A DNA stretch of 64,000 bases from assembly GCF_033807575.1 (NCBI RefSeq), contig NC_084721.1, positions 6,138,001 to 6,202,000 of the forward strand, written 5' to 3'. The number at the start of each line of letters is the position of its first letter. The stretch's first letter is position 1. Positions 61,441 to 64,000 of this stretch are shown here, piece after piece. The position numbers and the translations under genes are program-made. A model generated the notes under the pieces. The model had not been told where the DNA came from, did not search any database, and was given only the letters and a program-made list of their open reading frames with translations. This stretch comes from Cydia pomonella. Lineage: Eukaryota; Arthropoda; Insecta; Lepidoptera; Tortricidae.

Positions 61441-61446
61441 TTTATT
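61441..61446 (-). terminator. Polyadenylation signal of TfIIA-S
   Basis: TTTATT on the plus strand is AATAAA on the minus strand. It lies about 970 bp downstream of the TfIIA-S stop codon; no nearer hexamer stands out. Confidence 0.45.
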
Positions 61447-61712
61447 AAATTTGAGCATAATACATAATACACAATATGATATGAATTAAGTAGAATCAGA
61501 ATTTTTAATGAAACATTTCAATGCATTCGGTACAATCACAAACAAAACTACTGATATACCTGTATTGGATCTAAAATTTTTATAAAGATATGCTTGAATA
61601 CCAAAGGAAACAAAGTATATGTTATGAAATCTTGATGGATGAAATAAGCAGTGGAAAATCATGTCCCTTTTTTTGCTATTGACACTACAGAACATAACCC
61701 CATATGGCGCCA

Positions 61713-62125
61713 TTCATTTATTACGTAAGACGATTTTTGCCAGTTTATGACCCCCTGCCACCCCTATGTAAGAAAAAATAAGAATAGACCAACCCTCTCC
61801 TCCCTATATTACGTTACTAAAGGAAAAAAATGAATACAAGTTTCGTTTGTCTTAGTGTTTATTTTCACAAAAATCATTTTTACAAACATTTATTTGTTCC
61901 TACAAAGGTACTGGATCCCGTCTATGCTAAGTCGGTACCATGTTTGATAGCATAGTGTGGAAGTATTTTAAACGTCATAATTTCATAGAAATACGAAAAT
62001 TTTCGCATGTTTGTGATCTTACGTAAAAACTATGAAAACCCCCTCCAACCCCCTTGTAAGAAAAAATAAGACATGTTTGACCCCCCCCCCCCCCTAAATC
62101 GTCTTACGTAATAAATGAATGAGGT
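61713..62125. mobile_element. About 410-bp terminal-inverted-repeat element
   Basis: Ends 'cattcatttattacgtaaga' + 'cgattt' and the exact complement 'aaatcg' + 'tcttacgtaataaatgaatg'. Subterminal C-rich blocks precede 'tgtaagaaaaaataag' on both sides of the interior. It has no coding capacity and lies in the TfIIA-S 3' UTR. Confidence 0.75.
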
Positions 62126-62136
62126 CTATCCATAGA

Positions 62137-62266
62137 TCACAGGGCCTACCGCAAACACAAAAGTTCGCAAATTGCGAACATCTTTCTTTTTTGCTCCTTA
62201 AGACGTGAGGGTGACAGGGAAAGATGCCCGCAATTTGCGAGCTTTGGTGCTTGCGGTACACCCTCT
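62137..62266. repeat. 130-bp palindrome in TfIIA-S 3' UTR
   Basis: 'gggcctaccgcaaacacaaa' and 'gttcgcaaattgcgaac' pair with 'gcccgcaatttgcgagctt' and 'tggtgcttgcggtacaccc'. The centre contains 'acgtgagggtgacagg'. Confidence 0.6.
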
Positions 62267-62416
62267 GAACAGACCAAACTGAAATATTGACAAAAGGCCC
62301 TCAATCCAATTAGGCCCTGAGTATTTATACTGATACACACTTGAATCCATTACCAAAACTTATTAAATTATATTGAGATAATGATTGGAATTGACACTAT
62401 GCCAGCACCACTAATG

Positions 62417-64000
62417 TTATTTCCTTTCTTCAACATCTGGAAGGAAAAAATACATTTAATTAGAATAATTAGTGCACTTTTTTACTATTAGTGTTTCTAA
62501 AGCTGTAAATTACATTTTGTTGTTCGCCGCATGCTGCATGCGGTGACCACAAAAGTGTAAAGAACACGTTGGTCGGCCGCATTTGGCGATCGACAGCTGC
62601 TGTCGCTTATTAGGTGACCGAAGCAGTGTAAATACGACATCTGTCCGCCTTATTAGGTCACCTACAGCGGCGACCGCAGATCATTTGATAAAGTAAAATC
62701 TCTATGCAAATCTGCTCATTATATCGTTGGCACAGGTCATCACACACAGTTTCTGTTGTTCCATAAGCGTAACGCTGTGCATATATCTTTCGAACCCAGT
62801 GTCTTCGTTTGTATCTTCGTTTTTTTCTTATTGATTTTAATAAAATTTCCTGTATTATTAAGCAAACTAATGAACTAGCTTTCCTAAGCACAAGCTTTGA
62901 CATCGCGACAGCTCTCAGAGATCTGATGGATGACTATGTAGTTCCACCACTGCATTAGGCGGACAGACTATTGTAAAGACGACGTTCGTTAAACAAATCC
63001 ATTCAAGAGTCATGCGATCGCCGTATTAGGCCGACAGACGAATGAAGACGACGTTTGTTGGCCTAAGTAGTTTAAAATGAATTCGGCGACCGCATTAGGT
63101 GAACAACAAAGTGTAATTGCAGCTTAAATATGAAAACTAGTACCAGACATGGATATATGTTATTTGAATTTTCACATCAAATTTCATCTTACCTATTTCA
63201 GAATGTTGCTTTAAAATGAGAGTGTAACTTTGATTATATAACACCTAAGTATGTATAACTCTTAACATGTACGCTGCAACATTTAGTGGTACTCGTAATT
63301 AACCAGTGACTATGTTACCTTTTAACCGCTGTAGTTCAATAAGTACAATATCGGAAGTTATCTCGATCATCAAAACATCGTATAACTTCATACCAGCAGT
63401 GACATAAACACACTCTATGAAAAATTCTAAGCAATTAAAAGGTTAAAGAAACATCATAATAGATGTATCATGATAATGTTGTAGTGTCATACACATCTCT
63501 GATAAATTTTGTATTGTTCTTTATTCAGCATCTGCTTTGGTTTTCTACTATAGTACAAAGTGTACAAGGTGTACTCTACTTTAATTTATTTAATAAACAA
63601 ACAAAGTTGCTGCCCTACATGAAAATTAGGATGTATAATAAGTAAAGAACTTACTTTTACCATCACAAGCTACGATTTTGATTTTGTCTACTTTAGCAAC
63701 TTCTTGCACTTCTCGAAACTCCACATCATTCAACATAAAGGTCCACACATTGTCACAAAACCTGGAAAACAAAAAAAAATATGGAACAAGCAACAAGTTG
63801 ATTGGTTAGGTTAGGTACTATACCTGTTGCAATGAACCTACATAATATATACTATAGCAATTACGATATATTATTATTTATTTGATATGGTATAGCAATT
63901 TTCATACCTGTAAGTATTCAATTTTCCGGCTTTAAAGGTTAATCTAGATTTCACCTTGTTGGATAAAGCTTGATTTATAGATTTGTCAAATTGCAATAGC
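62417..64000 (-). CDS. TfIIA-S: Transcription initiation factor IIA gamma subunit, 3' part
   Basis: Small subunit of TFIIA, which stabilises TBP on promoter DNA. Minus-strand exons: 64000-63908 (LLQFDKSINQALSNKVKSRL to AGKLNTY), 63761-63655 (RFCDNVWTFMLNDVEFREVQ to KIKIVACDGK) and a tiny last exon 62436-62417 (NVEERK and TAA). The blocks RFCDNVWTF, LNDVEFREV and KIKIVACDGK are diagnostic. The N-terminal four-helix part starts beyond the right edge of the window. The first donor here is 'cttacaggtatg'. The second exon could end at 'gatggtaaaa' or five bases later at 'aaaagtaagt'; the latter keeps GK and reads on to ACDGKN, as in other animals. The gene is convergent with PSME4. Family is certain; the last exon is less so. 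Confidence 0.88.
62497..63127. mobile_element. TIR element with subterminal repeats in TfIIA-S intron
   Basis: Ends 'aagctgtaaattacattttg' + 'ttgttcgccgcatg' and the imperfect complement 'cattaggtgaacaacaaagt' + 'gtaattgcagctt'. Inside, variants of '(g)cgaccgcattaggtgaac' recur: 'cgcttattaggtgaccg', 'cgccttattaggtcacc', 'ctgcattaggcggacaga', 'cgccgtattaggccgaca'. About 630 bp, non-coding. I cannot assign the superfamily or target duplication. Confidence 0.6.

Overview
This is eukaryotic DNA, almost certainly from a moth or butterfly. The genes are split into many short exons with GT...AG introns. The introns are AT-rich and packed with tRNA-derived SINEs, short palindromic DNA transposons and non-LTR retrotransposons of types common in Lepidoptera. 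I see no bacterial operons, CRISPR arrays or prophage genes.

Three protein-coding genes are present. (1) Positions 261-9815 (+) hold the last eleven coding exons, 634 codons, of a SKI2 (SKIV2L/twister) RNA helicase; its 5' half lies outside the window. (2) Positions 10681-59248 (+) hold a complete PSME4 gene for the proteasome activator PA200/Blm10. I traced 29 exons in one uninterrupted frame, giving 1,904 codons. (3) Positions 64000-62417 (-) hold the 3' part of the small TFIIA subunit gene (TfIIA-S/GTF2A2), which runs tail-to-tail towards PSME4. The genes look unrelated in function: mRNA 3'-5' decay, proteasome activation and basal transcription.

The most unusual thing is the PSME4 gene itself. 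Seven of its exons (5, 6, 16, 18, 20, 25 and 27) are followed by local direct duplicates that nearly always carry the 3' part of the exon, its 5' splice site and a little intron, but no working 3' splice site. Exon 24 also has copies, and these include the acceptor side. The copies form an age series: eleven apparently identical units after exon 27, few-difference arrays after exons 20, 6 and 5, decaying arrays after exons 25 and 24, and heavily eroded single copies after exons 18 and 16. The exon 16 copy is itself split by a palindromic element and a retroelement. A shorter eroded copy lies in the neighbouring SKI2 gene. The exon 27 array is the most striking: twelve 159-bp units, a multiple of three with no stop codon, so the gene could encode either one unit or a 12-unit, roughly 2,490-residue protein, depending on which of twelve identical donors is used. 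The predicted PSME4 C-terminus is Tyr-Cys-Ala rather than the Tyr-Tyr-Ala of vertebrate and yeast proteins, so the tyrosine known to matter for gate opening is replaced.

Other contents: a near-intact CR1-like LINE (about 32.4-38.0 kb, minus strand, both ORFs open) in PSME4 intron 13; an RTE retrotransposon copy with a 5' inversion and perfect 13-bp target duplications at 51.0-51.7 kb; a mariner remnant; a tyrosine-recombinase remnant; several palindromic MITE families; and a TIR element in the TfIIA-S intron. All intron boundaries were read by eye from splice signals, frame and remembered homologues; no alignment or transcript data were available.
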